Assembly (NCBI RefSeq): GCF_009649785.1
Contig: NZ_WJOK01000004.1
Location: 62,001-126,000, forward strand
Direction of reading: 5' to 3'
Source of the DNA: Agrobacterium tumefaciens
Lineage (GTDB): Bacteria; Pseudomonadota; Alphaproteobacteria; Rhizobiales; Rhizobiaceae
Length of the DNA stretch: 64,000 bases
Of the stretch, positions 45,726 to 53,989 are shown piece by piece (the stretch's first letter is position 1; every line of letters begins with the position of its first letter). Position numbers and translations under genes: made by a program. A model generated the notes under the pieces. That model saw only the letters and a list, made by a program, of their open reading frames with translations. It did no database searches and was not told the origin of the DNA.

Positions 45726-46814
45726 ATGGGTACGTTCGCGACGACTTACGAAAAAATGCAGAACTTCAACTGGCTGACGCGCTTTCTGCATGCAGGCCGC
45801 TATCGAAAGCTGCTTGAGGTCCTCGAAACAGTGCAGAAGGACGTCGGCAATCGGAAGGTCAGAATACTGGATATCGGCTGCGGCCCCGGAACCGCGGTCG
45901 GACATATTCTGGAAAAATTCGACGTTGATTACGTCGGTATCGACTACGATCCAATCTTCATCGAGGCCGCGCGCAATCGCTACAGCAACTACGAAAACTG
46001 CCGTTTCATCGTCGGCGACGCCACCGACGGGAGCCTTTACAAAACGATCGAGGCCGACATCGTCATCGCGCTGGAAACGCTTGAACATATCCACCTCAAC
46101 CGCACCGTCCGTGTCATTGAGCACGTCTGCGCGATCGTTCGTCCCCGCATTTTCCTGGTTACGGTACCCGTCGAAGTAGGGCCAGCCGTATGGATCAAGA
46201 ACTGGGGTTCGGCCCTCATGGGCTACAATCGGCAATCCGGCAATCTGAAAGAGACTTTTTGGGCAGGCTTATACCGGCTGGACCGCGTGCCCGCTCACCA
46301 TACGTCACATCAGGGCTTCGACTGGCGGTGTCTGGCGCAGCTTATCCGCGTCAACGCGCCCCTGCGCGAAATCCGCAGCCTGCCGTTTTCTTTTGTTCCA
46401 CGCTTGCTCAGTCCGAACGTCGCGCTGATCGCCGAACCGGTAAAATCGAGGATCGATCTGGCAAACGATGACCCCGAAGCATGGAAGATCAACCATGGCC
46501 AGACAACCTGGAACCAACAGCATATTGTCGACGGTGCCGTTGCAACCGATGCTGCGCGCCACGCCAAGTCCTCGTCAACATGGTCGATGCGCCTCAAGGG
46601 ATTGCTGGGAATGGCCCTCGCCACCATGCCATTTGCCTGGCATCGCTGGTCTTACATTTCCATTTCCCCAGGCGAACTGCATTCATCGCATTTCCTGCTG
46701 ACGATCGACAAACACTTGCTGCGGCCTCATCAACCGATGGAGGGCGACATTATCGTCCTTGCGGGGCAAGCCATTGTTCAACGCATTTCTGAAGCCAGCT
46801 ATCTGCTGATCTAG
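45726..46814 (+). CDS. Class I SAM-dependent methyltransferase
   Basis: A 362-residue protein. The N-terminal 200 residues are a Methyltransf_11/23-type Rossmann domain: ILDIGCGPGTAVGHIL binds SAM, YVGIDYDPIFIEAARNR follows, then FIVGDATDG and IVIALETLEHI. The C-terminal 150 residues have no match I recognise. The ATG at 45726 is chosen over 45711 because GGAGG lies 8 bases upstream of it. Its neighbours are polysaccharide genes, so a methylated sugar or lipid carrier is plausible. Target unknown. Confidence 0.8.
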   Translation: MGTFATTYEKMQNFNWLTRFLHAGRYRKLLEVLETVQKDVGNRKVRILDIGCGPGTAVGHILEKFDVDYVGIDYDPIFIEAARNRYSNYENCRFIVGDATDGSLYKTIEADIVIALETLEHIHLNRTVRVIEHVCAIVRPRIFLVTVPVEVGPAVWIKNWGSALMGYNRQSGNLKETFWAGLYRLDRVPAHHTSHQGFDWRCLAQLIRVNAPLREIRSLPFSFVPRLLSPNVALIAEPVKSRIDLANDDPEAWKINHGQTTWNQQHIVDGAVATDAARHAKSSSTWSMRLKGLLGMALATMPFAWHRWSYISISPGELHSSHFLLTIDKHLLRPHQPMEGDIIVLAGQAIVQRISEASYLLI

Positions 46815-46912
46815 GATAAGGACTTGTCAGCCGCAGCGAGCGCAGAGAAGACGAAAGTCGGACATGGATCGTTCCGGGTTACGGACATCCACAGGGGGGC
46901 CGACAACTCCCG

Positions 46913-47806
46913 TCAAACCCGATATCGCAGGGCCTCCAAAACCCTGACGAACGCCGGTGATGCCTGGCGACGGCTGGGGTAATAGAGGTAATATCCGTCC
47001 CAGGGCGGGGAATATTTCTGCAGCACGCGAACCAGCCGGCCGTCTGCGACATAAGGAAGGATCATTTCCTCCGGGATGTAGGCAAGCCCGAAGCCGTCAA
47101 GCGCGGCTTCCAGCGAATTGAAACTGTTGTTGAAGGCGAGCTGACCATCGACCTTGATCTTGATCTCGCGGCCCTTGTCCTCGAACTCCCATACATAAAG
47201 GCCGCCGGCACTCGGCAGCCGGAAGTTGATGCAATCATGGCCGACCAGGTCCTTGGGATGCCTGGGGTGTGGTCGGTTCTTGAAGTAGGCGGGCGATCCG
47301 ACGACAGCGAGACAAAAGTCGGGACCGATCCTTGCGGAGATCATGTCTTTCGCGAGATGTTCACCCATACGCACCCCCGCATCATAACGCTCCGTCACGA
47401 TGTCGGTCAGTCCGTTATCGAGGATCAGCTCGACCTTGATGTCGGGATATTGAGGCAAAAATTTCCTGAGTTTGGGCCAGAGGACATAGGTGATCGCGTA
47501 CTCGGCGGCGACGATACGGATCGTTCCCGCCGGTTTTTCCCTCAGTTCGTTCAACGCATCGACATGCGCTTCGATCTCGTCGAAATGTGGACCGATCCCG
47601 TTTAGCAGCCGCTCGCCCGCCTCCGTCGGCGAAACCGCTCTGGTCGTCCGCATCAGGAGACGCACGCCCAACCTGGCTTCAAGCTGGCGGAGTGTGTGGC
47701 TCAATGCTGACTGCGATACGCCCAGCTTCGCCGCCGCCCGGGTAAAGCTCTGTTCTCGGGCAACAGCAATGAAAGCTGCAAGATCGTTGACGGTATCGCG
47801 TGCCAT
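46913..47806 (-). CDS. LysR-family transcriptional regulator
   Basis: A 297-residue regulator. Residues about 5-65 are the winged helix (LAAFIAVAREQSFTRAAAKL, SQSALSHTLRQLEARLGVRL); the rest is the periplasmic-binding-like co-inducer domain. The type is the PA/AaeR-like group with a YLYYPSRRQASPAF end. It is on the same strand as the hydrolase gene upstream (115 bases) and may control the hydrolase, exporter and cyclophilin-like genes next to it. The inducer is unknown. Confidence 0.9.
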   Translation of the reverse strand: MARDTVNDLAAFIAVAREQSFTRAAAKLGVSQSALSHTLRQLEARLGVRLLMRTTRAVSPTEAGERLLNGIGPHFDEIEAHVDALNELREKPAGTIRIVAAEYAITYVLWPKLRKFLPQYPDIKVELILDNGLTDIVTERYDAGVRMGEHLAKDMISARIGPDFCLAVVGSPAYFKNRPHPRHPKDLVGHDCINFRLPSAGGLYVWEFEDKGREIKIKVDGQLAFNNSFNSLEAALDGFGLAYIPEEMILPYVADGRLVRVLQKYSPPWDGYYLYYPSRRQASPAFVRVLEALRYRV

Positions 47807-47865
47807 TCATGAGCCTCCTGCATCCAGACCTGTTGATTATGGCATAATGCTCATGCCGCACTAAC

Positions 47866-47893
47866 AGAAAAAGAGCCCGCTTCGGGCGGGCTC
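47866..47893 (-). terminator. Rho-independent terminator after the hydrolase gene
   Basis: On the minus strand GAGCCCGC and GCGGGCTC form an 8-base-pair stem (47886-47893 with 47873-47880) with a CCGAA loop, followed directly by TTTTTCTG (47865-47872). It lies 28 bases after the hydrolase stop at 47922, so it ends that transcript and separates it from the LysR gene. Confidence 0.85.
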
Positions 47894-47921
47894 CTGAGCT
47901 GTTACGTCACTGCCGAACGTA

Positions 47922-49040
47922 TCAAGCCGACAGGTGCTGCTCAAAGAAGCTGGCGAGCTTGGTGAAGGGGATCACATCCATCTTGTCATAGAGGTCCGTA
48001 TGGCTGGCGCCGGGAATGACATGGAGTTCCTTCGGTTCGGCCGCCGCCGCATACGCGGTCTCTGCGAAATAGAGAGAATGGGCCTTCTCGCCATGAATGA
48101 ATAGAACCGGGCGCGGCGAAATTTCCGCGATGTAGCTCAGGATCGGCATGTTCATGAACGAAATTGGCGTTGTCTGCGACCAGGCGTTACGGGAGTTGAC
48201 CGCCCGCTTATGATAACCGCGTGGTGTCGAGTAGTAGTCGTGATAATCGACCATGAACTGCGGCGCGTCGGGTCCGACTTCCGCGTTGTAGGCTGCCTGA
48301 TAGGCAGGTGTACCCTTTTCCGCATCGACCCACCGCTGGCGGCTCAACTGTTCCAGGGTCGCCGTGCGCTGCTCCAGCGTGACGCTGTCGTTGTAGCCCT
48401 TGGACATGACGCGGGTCATATCGTACATGGTGCTGGCAACCACGGCCTTCACACGCTTGTCCGAGGCTACGGCATTGAGCGCCATGCCACCCCAGCCGCA
48501 GACACCGATGACGCCGATCCGTTCGCGATCGACTTCGGGACGCAGGCCGATGTAGTCCACAGCCGCGCTGAAATCCTCGGTGTTGATGTCGGGAGACGCG
48601 ATATTGCGCGGTTCGCCGCCGCTCTCACCTGTATAGGAAGGATCGAATGCCAGAGTGACGAAACCGCGTTCGGCCATCGTCTGTGCGTAAAGGCCGGACG
48701 ATTGTTCCTTGACCGCGCCAAACGGTCCGCTCACCACGATTGCGGGGTTTCCGACGCTGTTGCGGGTTTTGGGCATGTAGAGGTCGGCCGCCAGGGTGAT
48801 GCCATAACGGTTTTTGAACGAGACCTTCTGGTGATCGACCTTCTCGCTCTTCGGAAAAACCTTGTCCCAGTCCTGCGTCATCTTCAATGTTTGCGCCTCT
48901 GCCTTCGATACCGCCATCACTGACACCGCGCCAATCGCGGCGATGCCGACACCTGTAATCTTGAGAAGGCCACGGCGGCCCATGTCCAGGCCCTCTCCCG
49001 TAGAAGCGTTTTCGTTCTGATTGCTCACTTCACTCTCCAT
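47922..49040 (-). CDS. Exported alpha/beta hydrolase (YcjY/DLH-like), Tat-type signal
   Basis: A 372-residue hydrolase. The N-terminus carries MGRRGLLKITGVGIAAIGAV, a twin-arginine-type signal, ending at KAEAQ. The mature domain has the alpha/beta-hydrolase pattern ADLYMPKT, AIVVSGPFGAVKEQ, a nucleophile-elbow GVCGWGGMALN (Cys in the usual nucleophile place, as in dienelactone hydrolases), and the C-terminal acid/His in GEKAHS and GASHTDLYDK. The substrate is unknown. It is divergent from the MFS exporter across 335 bases. ATG 49040 is used; GTG 49028 with GGAG 6 bases upstream is a strong alternative. Confidence 0.83.
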   Translation of the reverse strand: MESEVSNQNENASTGEGLDMGRRGLLKITGVGIAAIGAVSVMAVSKAEAQTLKMTQDWDKVFPKSEKVDHQKVSFKNRYGITLAADLYMPKTRNSVGNPAIVVSGPFGAVKEQSSGLYAQTMAERGFVTLAFDPSYTGESGGEPRNIASPDINTEDFSAAVDYIGLRPEVDRERIGVIGVCGWGGMALNAVASDKRVKAVVASTMYDMTRVMSKGYNDSVTLEQRTATLEQLSRQRWVDAEKGTPAYQAAYNAEVGPDAPQFMVDYHDYYSTPRGYHKRAVNSRNAWSQTTPISFMNMPILSYIAEISPRPVLFIHGEKAHSLYFAETAYAAAAEPKELHVIPGASHTDLYDKMDVIPFTKLASFFEQHLSA

Positions 49041-49375
49041 TGTCGTTGCCGTGACGAGCGGCCGGTGGGCTGCTTTGAGGGGTGATGCAGCAGCGTCGTT
49101 CAAAAGATAGATCGGAGATTGTCGCGAGATTAGAGCGCGGCGAAGGCATGCCGTCATGAGCGATATTCATGAATGAACCGAGCCCCTGCATCGACGTGGA
49201 TAATACGCAAGCAGGCCGGGCGCGGCTAAACAAGACCTTTTGATGAGCATCGTTCATGACTGCATCCCGTGACAGGCGGCTTATTGCAAGATGCTTCATG
49301 ACTTATGTTCACCTCGCTGCCTCCCATCAGCAGCGGAAGACCGTTGAAGAAATAGCCAAGAAAAGCTGCCGTACC
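49041..49375. other. Divergent control region with TTCATGA repeats
   Basis: No gene is supported between the hydrolase and the MFS gene. TTCATGACT occurs at 49253-49261 and again at 49295-49303, 42 bases apart (four helical turns), and ATTCATGAAT, a perfect 10-base palindrome, is at 49165-49174. These are the likely sites for a regulator, perhaps the nearby LysR protein; that link is inferred. Confidence 0.45.
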
Positions 49376-50563
49376 ATGTCCATAGAAACTACAATTTCCA
49401 CAGGGGAAGCCAGATCCCGATCCGCAAACTGGGGCGGTGTGTTGGCGATGACGCTCTGCGTTTTCGCCCTGATCGCGTCTGAATTCATGCCTCTCAGCCT
49501 GCTGACGCCGATCGCGGATGAACTGCGCATCAGCGAAGGATCGGCCGGACATTCGATCGCGATCTCCGGCGCTTTCGCCGTCGTCACGAGCCTCTTTGTC
49601 TCGTATCTCGCGGGAGAGTGGGACCGTAAGCTGCTGTTGCTTGCTCTGACGGCACTGATGGCCCTTTCTGGCGTGACCGTGGCGATCGCACCGAACTATG
49701 AAATATTCATGGTCGGGCGCGCGCTCATCGGGATAGTGATCGGTGGGTTCTGGTCCATATCGGTGGCGACCGCCATGCGTCTTGTACCGGAGCATCTCGT
49801 TCCCCGAGCGCTTGCAATCTTTAACAGCGGTAACGCGCTGGCAACTGTCGTTGCTCCTCCGCTCGGCGCGTTTCTCGGATCGATCATCGGTTGGCGAGGT
49901 GCCTTCTTCACTGTCGTCCCCGTCGCGGCGATCGCATTCCTGTGGCAGCTGGCAAGCCTCCCTTCCATGAAGCCCCTCCCCGGGAAAACGTCAAAGAATG
50001 CATTCAGGCTACTGAACCGTCCTTTGATCGCTATCGGCATGGCATCGGTCTCGGTCTTCTTCATGGGCCAGTTCACGCTGTTCACCTATGTCCGCCCGTT
50101 TCTCGAAACTGTGACACGAGTAGATATCTCGGTACTCACCTTCATTCTTCTGGGCATCGGAGTTGCCGGCATCGTTGGCACCAGCCTTATCGGTTACTTT
50201 CTCGCCAACCGCCTGTATCGCGTTCTGATCGTCATCCCGGCTCTGATGGCGGTGACGGCCGTGATACTTGTTGCCTTCGGCAACACTCTCCCTGTCGCGG
50301 CGATAGCGCTTGCGGTCTGGGGAATGATCGCCACTGCGGCGCCAGTGGGTTGGTGGGCGTGGCTCGCCCGCTCACTGCCGCAGGATGCGGAAGCCGGAGG
50401 TGGTCTCATGGTTGCGGTCATCCAGCTTGCGATATCAGCCGGTGCGATAGTGGGCGGATTTCTTTACGACGCATCCGGCTACCGCATGACTTTCCTGGCA
50501 AGCGCAGGTTTGCTCCTGGCCGCGTCAGCGCTGGCATTCAAATCATCGAGAATATCCTCGTAA
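49376..50563 (+). CDS. MFS transporter, DHA1 family (YdhP/AraJ-like)
   Basis: A 395-residue 12-helix major facilitator. The N-terminal half has FALIASEFMPLSLLTPIA and the motif A-like loop LAGEWDRKLLLLALT; VGRALIGIVIGGFWSISVA is motif B/C-like. Relatives export sugars, arabinose or drugs by proton antiport. ATG 49376 begins at the family's usual position; the longer frame to 49256 has no similarity. The small cyclophilin-like gene follows 25 bases later and is probably co-transcribed. Substrate not predictable. Confidence 0.88.
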   Translation: MSIETTISTGEARSRSANWGGVLAMTLCVFALIASEFMPLSLLTPIADELRISEGSAGHSIAISGAFAVVTSLFVSYLAGEWDRKLLLLALTALMALSGVTVAIAPNYEIFMVGRALIGIVIGGFWSISVATAMRLVPEHLVPRALAIFNSGNALATVVAPPLGAFLGSIIGWRGAFFTVVPVAAIAFLWQLASLPSMKPLPGKTSKNAFRLLNRPLIAIGMASVSVFFMGQFTLFTYVRPFLETVTRVDISVLTFILLGIGVAGIVGTSLIGYFLANRLYRVLIVIPALMAVTAVILVAFGNTLPVAAIALAVWGMIATAAPVGWWAWLARSLPQDAEAGGGLMVAVIQLAISAGAIVGGFLYDASGYRMTFLASAGLLLAASALAFKSSRISS

Positions 50564-50588
50564 AGCAGTTCGGCATGGGAGCATTCCA

Positions 50589-51032
50589 ATGATCGACCGG
50601 CGTCTATTTCTTGGGCTGGCTACCGCGGCCACAGCTTTCCCGTCCGCATTGTTCGGTCAGGCAACAAAAACGGAGGTATCCTTGATGAGTTTCCGAATGG
50701 CCTTTGGTGGTCACAGCATGACCGCGACCTTGTTCGACAACCCGTCGGCACGCGAGCTCATGAAAATGCTGCCGCTCGATCTCACGATCGAAGACTATTC
50801 GACCAACGAGAAAATCGCATATCTGCCTCGAAAGTTGACGCAGGTCACGGACACGCCGTTCGATAACGCACGTCCCGGCGACATCGCTTATTACGCGCCA
50901 TGGGGTAATCTGGTCTTCTACTACGACAGCTACCGATACTCGAAAGGGCTGATCCGCCTCGGACGCTTCGATGACGGCTTCGAGCCACTTTTGACCCGAG
51001 GCGAATTCTCTCTGCGCATAGAGCGGGACTGA
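50589..51032 (+). CDS. Cyclophilin-like fold protein, exported
   Basis: A 147-residue protein with an N-terminal signal region (MIDRRLFLGLATAATAFPSA, possibly Tat-like) and the cyclophilin_like2-type pattern: SFRMAFGGHSMTATLFDNPSARELM, MLPLDLTIEDYS, EKIAYLPRKL, PGDIAYYAPWGNLVFYYD and SKGLIRLGRFDDG. The family has a cyclophilin-like barrel but no proven isomerase activity that I know of. It often accompanies MFS, hydrolase and LysR genes as here, so it may be part of the same response. Confidence 0.82.
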   Translation: MIDRRLFLGLATAATAFPSALFGQATKTEVSLMSFRMAFGGHSMTATLFDNPSARELMKMLPLDLTIEDYSTNEKIAYLPRKLTQVTDTPFDNARPGDIAYYAPWGNLVFYYDSYRYSKGLIRLGRFDDGFEPLLTRGEFSLRIERD

Positions 51033-51058
51033 CACGCGCCTGCCAAAGGTAAATGCCA

Positions 51059-51466
51059 CTAACGTCGGGAAAGCAAGCGGGCCATGGCATGATGGGGTGC
51101 CGGCTTATCGCTATCGGGTCCGCTTTCCCTTTCTAGACGTGCACGAATCTTTTCGATTTCCTCTTCCGTGAGGTGCTCGATCCCAATGAAGTCACCGCGC
51201 GCCTGCTCCACCGCCCGCAGCAGCTCGTCCAGTTTTGCTTCCATCGCTGCGGAATCCCTGTTCTGTGAATTCTGCACGAGGAAAATCATCAGGAAGGTGA
51301 CAATGGTCGTACCCGTATTGATGACCAGTTGCCAGACCTCCGAAAACCCAAAAAGCGGTCCGCTGATCCCCCAGACGAGCACGGTTCCGAGAGCCACCAT
51401 GAAAGCCGTTGGAGAGCCGGAAAATGAAGCTATAGCGCTTGCGAAGCGAGTGAAGAATTTATTCAT
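51059..51466 (-). CDS. Low-affinity iron permease family protein (FET4-like, PF04120)
   Basis: A 135-residue protein with two hydrophobic helices (SPTAFMVALGTVLVWGISGPLF; WQLVINTGTTIVTFLMIFLV), the signature QNSQNRDSAAMEAKLDELLRA, then an acidic, Arg-rich tail. Bacterial members are short versions of the yeast FET4 domain; iron transport is not proven for them. It stands alone, convergent with the cyclophilin-like gene. AT-rich flanks hold no other feature I can name. Confidence 0.85.
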   Translation of the reverse strand: MNKFFTRFASAIASFSGSPTAFMVALGTVLVWGISGPLFGFSEVWQLVINTGTTIVTFLMIFLVQNSQNRDSAAMEAKLDELLRAVEQARGDFIGIEHLTEEEIEKIRARLERESGPDSDKPAPHHAMARLLSRR

Positions 51467-51697
51467 AACACGCTGCCCCTTGTTGCCATTTTAGGGATGC
51501 CAACCAACCAACAAAATGCACGATTGTTCCGGGGTGCCGTGACAGCAGAAGTTCCGATTTACACTTCGATCCGCCGCAAGCCCTCGTTTGTGGTCGTTTG
51601 CGCCAAACTGGTCGGTGAATTCTCCCCAACGACAATGAGGCGGCCACCAACTCTCCTACCCCGGCATTCAAGCAGGTCAGCACAAGCGTCGGTGCCA

Positions 51698-53644
51698 TCA
51701 CCTCCGCTTGACTATTCTCCGAAGCATGGAGCCTCTCGCCTTGCGAGGAATGAGATCGATATCGCTGACAAGCTTTGCGCCCCCCTCCCGCCGTTCCAAT
51801 GTGATCTTCCGGCTATGAAACGCTTCCAGTTCGGCACGATGCGCTACACTTACGATCGTCGCATCGGGTAGCTCATCAATTACCGTCTGCATCATCTTGT
51901 CCTGACTTTTCTCGTCCAGAGCCGCCGTCGCCTCGTCCATAACGATGATGTCGGGGGCGTTCAGCAACAGGCGTGCGAAGGTCAGCCGTTGTTTTTCGCC
52001 ACCTGATAAGGTCTGGTCCCACGGCGCCTCGTCTTCAATCTTGTCCTTGAGTTGACCCAGACCGACCTTGTCGAGAGCGGCCCCGATCTCTTCCGGCGTC
52101 CAGCTCTCGGCCGGTTGCGGATAGCAGACCGCCCGACGTAGCGTGCCGGCCGGAATATACGGCCGCTGCGGCAGCATGAACAATCGGCTGCCGGCGCGAA
52201 AATTGACGCTGCCCCCACCCCATGGCCAGAGACCGGAAATGGCCCGAACCAGTGTGCTTTTGCCCGAGCCCGATTCCCCCGCGACAAGCACTCTCTCACC
52301 CGCGCCGATCTCGACATCCGTCTCCTTGACGACGGCCGTTCCGTCACCGAGAGAAACAGACACATCCTTGAGGCTGAGTATTGTCTCGCCTTCCGTTTCG
52401 CCTCGCACGATCCGACCGAGAGTGTCGCTCTTTTCGGCCCGCTCCAGGCCATCGAGCGACATCATCAGGGAGGCAACACGTCGCGCGCAGGCATTCCAGT
52501 CGGCCAGACGGGGATAGTTGTCGACCAGCCAGCCAAATGCGGATTGGACAATGGTGAAAGCGGAAGCAGCCTGCATTACCTCGCCGAGAGACATGCTTCC
52601 ATCGAGAAACTTCGGCGCGCACAACAGAACCGGTACGACGGGGGCAATCAACATCGATCCATTCGATACGACCGTGGTGCGCATGTATTGCTGCGCCATG
52701 AGACGCCACTGCCGCCGGACATTGCCGAAGCGCTTGTCCAGATCGCTGCGCTCCTCGTCTTCGCCGCCAAGCAGGGCGATGCTCTCACCATTCTCCCTGA
52801 CGCGCGTAAGCGTGTAGCGAAACTCCGCTTCAACCTGGTTCTTGACTTCGGAAACCTTGACGAAGTTCCTGGCAATGAAGGCGATGGAACTGGATGTGAT
52901 GATTGCATAGATAACAGCCGCAATCACGAGAAAGCCGGGGATCGTGATCCAGACACCCGCGATGGAAACCGTGAGAGCGCCACCAATCGTCCACAAGACA
53001 ACGATAAAAGTGGAGGCAGACACGAATGCAGCGATGACACCTGAAACAAAATCCACGGGCGCCTCGGTGGCAATACGCATATCCTCCGAGAGCCTTGCCT
53101 CGGGGTTTTGATGGTCACCATCGATCAAATTGAGCTGATAATAGCGGCCATTCGCAATCCATCTTCCAACGAGCGCCTTTGTCAGCCAGGAGCGCCAGCG
53201 CCGCTGAATGCGCATCCTGACATAGACCTGCGAGGTCACGATAAAGACACTTCCCAGGACGAGCAGCGGAAAGACGGATCCGAGAAAATAGACCGTCGAC
53301 GCGTCGCGTTTCTCAATCGCGTCAAAAATCCCGCGATTCCAGACGTTGATGCCATACTGGAAGCCGACATTTATGCCGATCATAGCCAGAAGCCCGAGCG
53401 AAAACAGCCAGGCCAGCCGATCGCCGCGACGGCTCCAGAAACCTCGCGCGCTGATCCAGAAGCGCTTCAGCAGATATTTCCTGCGAGCCTCCTCGGCCTC
53501 CTCCGGCGTCAAGCCCAAAGCAGGTTCCATCTCCTCGGGCGGGAGCGGATCATCGTTTTCATGGGCATCGTTTTCGGATGCGGTTTGGGTGCCAGTCTCG
53601 TCGGCACCAACGACCGGCTTCGGTCCTGCGTCATTATCGATCAT
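51698..53644 (-). CDS. ABC transporter, fused permease/ATPase (SbmA/BacA-YddA family)
   Basis: A 648-residue inner-membrane half-transporter. The first 60 residues are acidic and unstructured (SENDAHENDDPLPPEEMEPAL). The ABC_membrane_2 part (about 70-370) has GINVWNRGIFDAIEKRDA, YYQLNLIDGDHQNPEARLSEDMR cut by the family's DNPDQRI-type motif, and several helices. The ATPase (about 420-630) has Walker A GESGSGKST, signature LSGGEKQRL and Walker B IIVMDEATAALDE. Relatives move peptides or vitamin B12-like cargo. The cargo here is unknown. It ends about 230 bases before the iron-permease-like gene, whose own start faces it. Confidence 0.9.
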   Translation of the reverse strand: MIDNDAGPKPVVGADETGTQTASENDAHENDDPLPPEEMEPALGLTPEEAEEARRKYLLKRFWISARGFWSRRGDRLAWLFSLGLLAMIGINVGFQYGINVWNRGIFDAIEKRDASTVYFLGSVFPLLVLGSVFIVTSQVYVRMRIQRRWRSWLTKALVGRWIANGRYYQLNLIDGDHQNPEARLSEDMRIATEAPVDFVSGVIAAFVSASTFIVVLWTIGGALTVSIAGVWITIPGFLVIAAVIYAIITSSSIAFIARNFVKVSEVKNQVEAEFRYTLTRVRENGESIALLGGEDEERSDLDKRFGNVRRQWRLMAQQYMRTTVVSNGSMLIAPVVPVLLCAPKFLDGSMSLGEVMQAASAFTIVQSAFGWLVDNYPRLADWNACARRVASLMMSLDGLERAEKSDTLGRIVRGETEGETILSLKDVSVSLGDGTAVVKETDVEIGAGERVLVAGESGSGKSTLVRAISGLWPWGGGSVNFRAGSRLFMLPQRPYIPAGTLRRAVCYPQPAESWTPEEIGAALDKVGLGQLKDKIEDEAPWDQTLSGGEKQRLTFARLLLNAPDIIVMDEATAALDEKSQDKMMQTVIDELPDATIVSVAHRAELEAFHSRKITLERREGGAKLVSDIDLIPRKARGSMLRRIVKRR

Positions 53645-53989
53645 GGGCGCTAAACGAACGATGCGTCGAAAGGTTTCACGGCTTTGTGATGCGTCGTGAA
53701 ATATAATTCCGTTGCTGCGCGGGGCTTTTCAAAAGCCTCTAAATACACGGCTTTCTGGCCCGCTGCCGACATACCGGAATCGCGCTGGCGGATATTGTGA
53801 CCGTTGGTGGAGACGGTCCAGGTGCATCGCCATGGGGTGCCTGACTTGGCCCGCGGTGCGACAGATCATATTGACGGTTAACCGCGTGTTGACTTCCCGT
53901 TTGACGAGATGGCCTAACATAAGCAGAATCTGAAATTGGACCCCGCCGCACCCGGTTTTCATGCCGTGCGGCAAGCATACGGCGCCATC
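53645..53989. other. Divergent intergenic between ABC transporter and GGDEF genes
   Basis: No gene is supported. There are two palindromes, GGCTTTTCAAAAGCC (53723-53737) and CGGTTAACCG (53875-53884), and a TTGACG (53871-53876) that could belong to a promoter for the GGDEF gene, without a clear -10. Confidence 0.4.

Noticed and set aside
53723-53737. GGCTTTTCAAAAGCC as a terminator or attachment site
   Set aside because: The arms meet with a one-base centre, so no stable RNA hairpin forms, and there is no T-run; kept only as a palindrome in the gap description.
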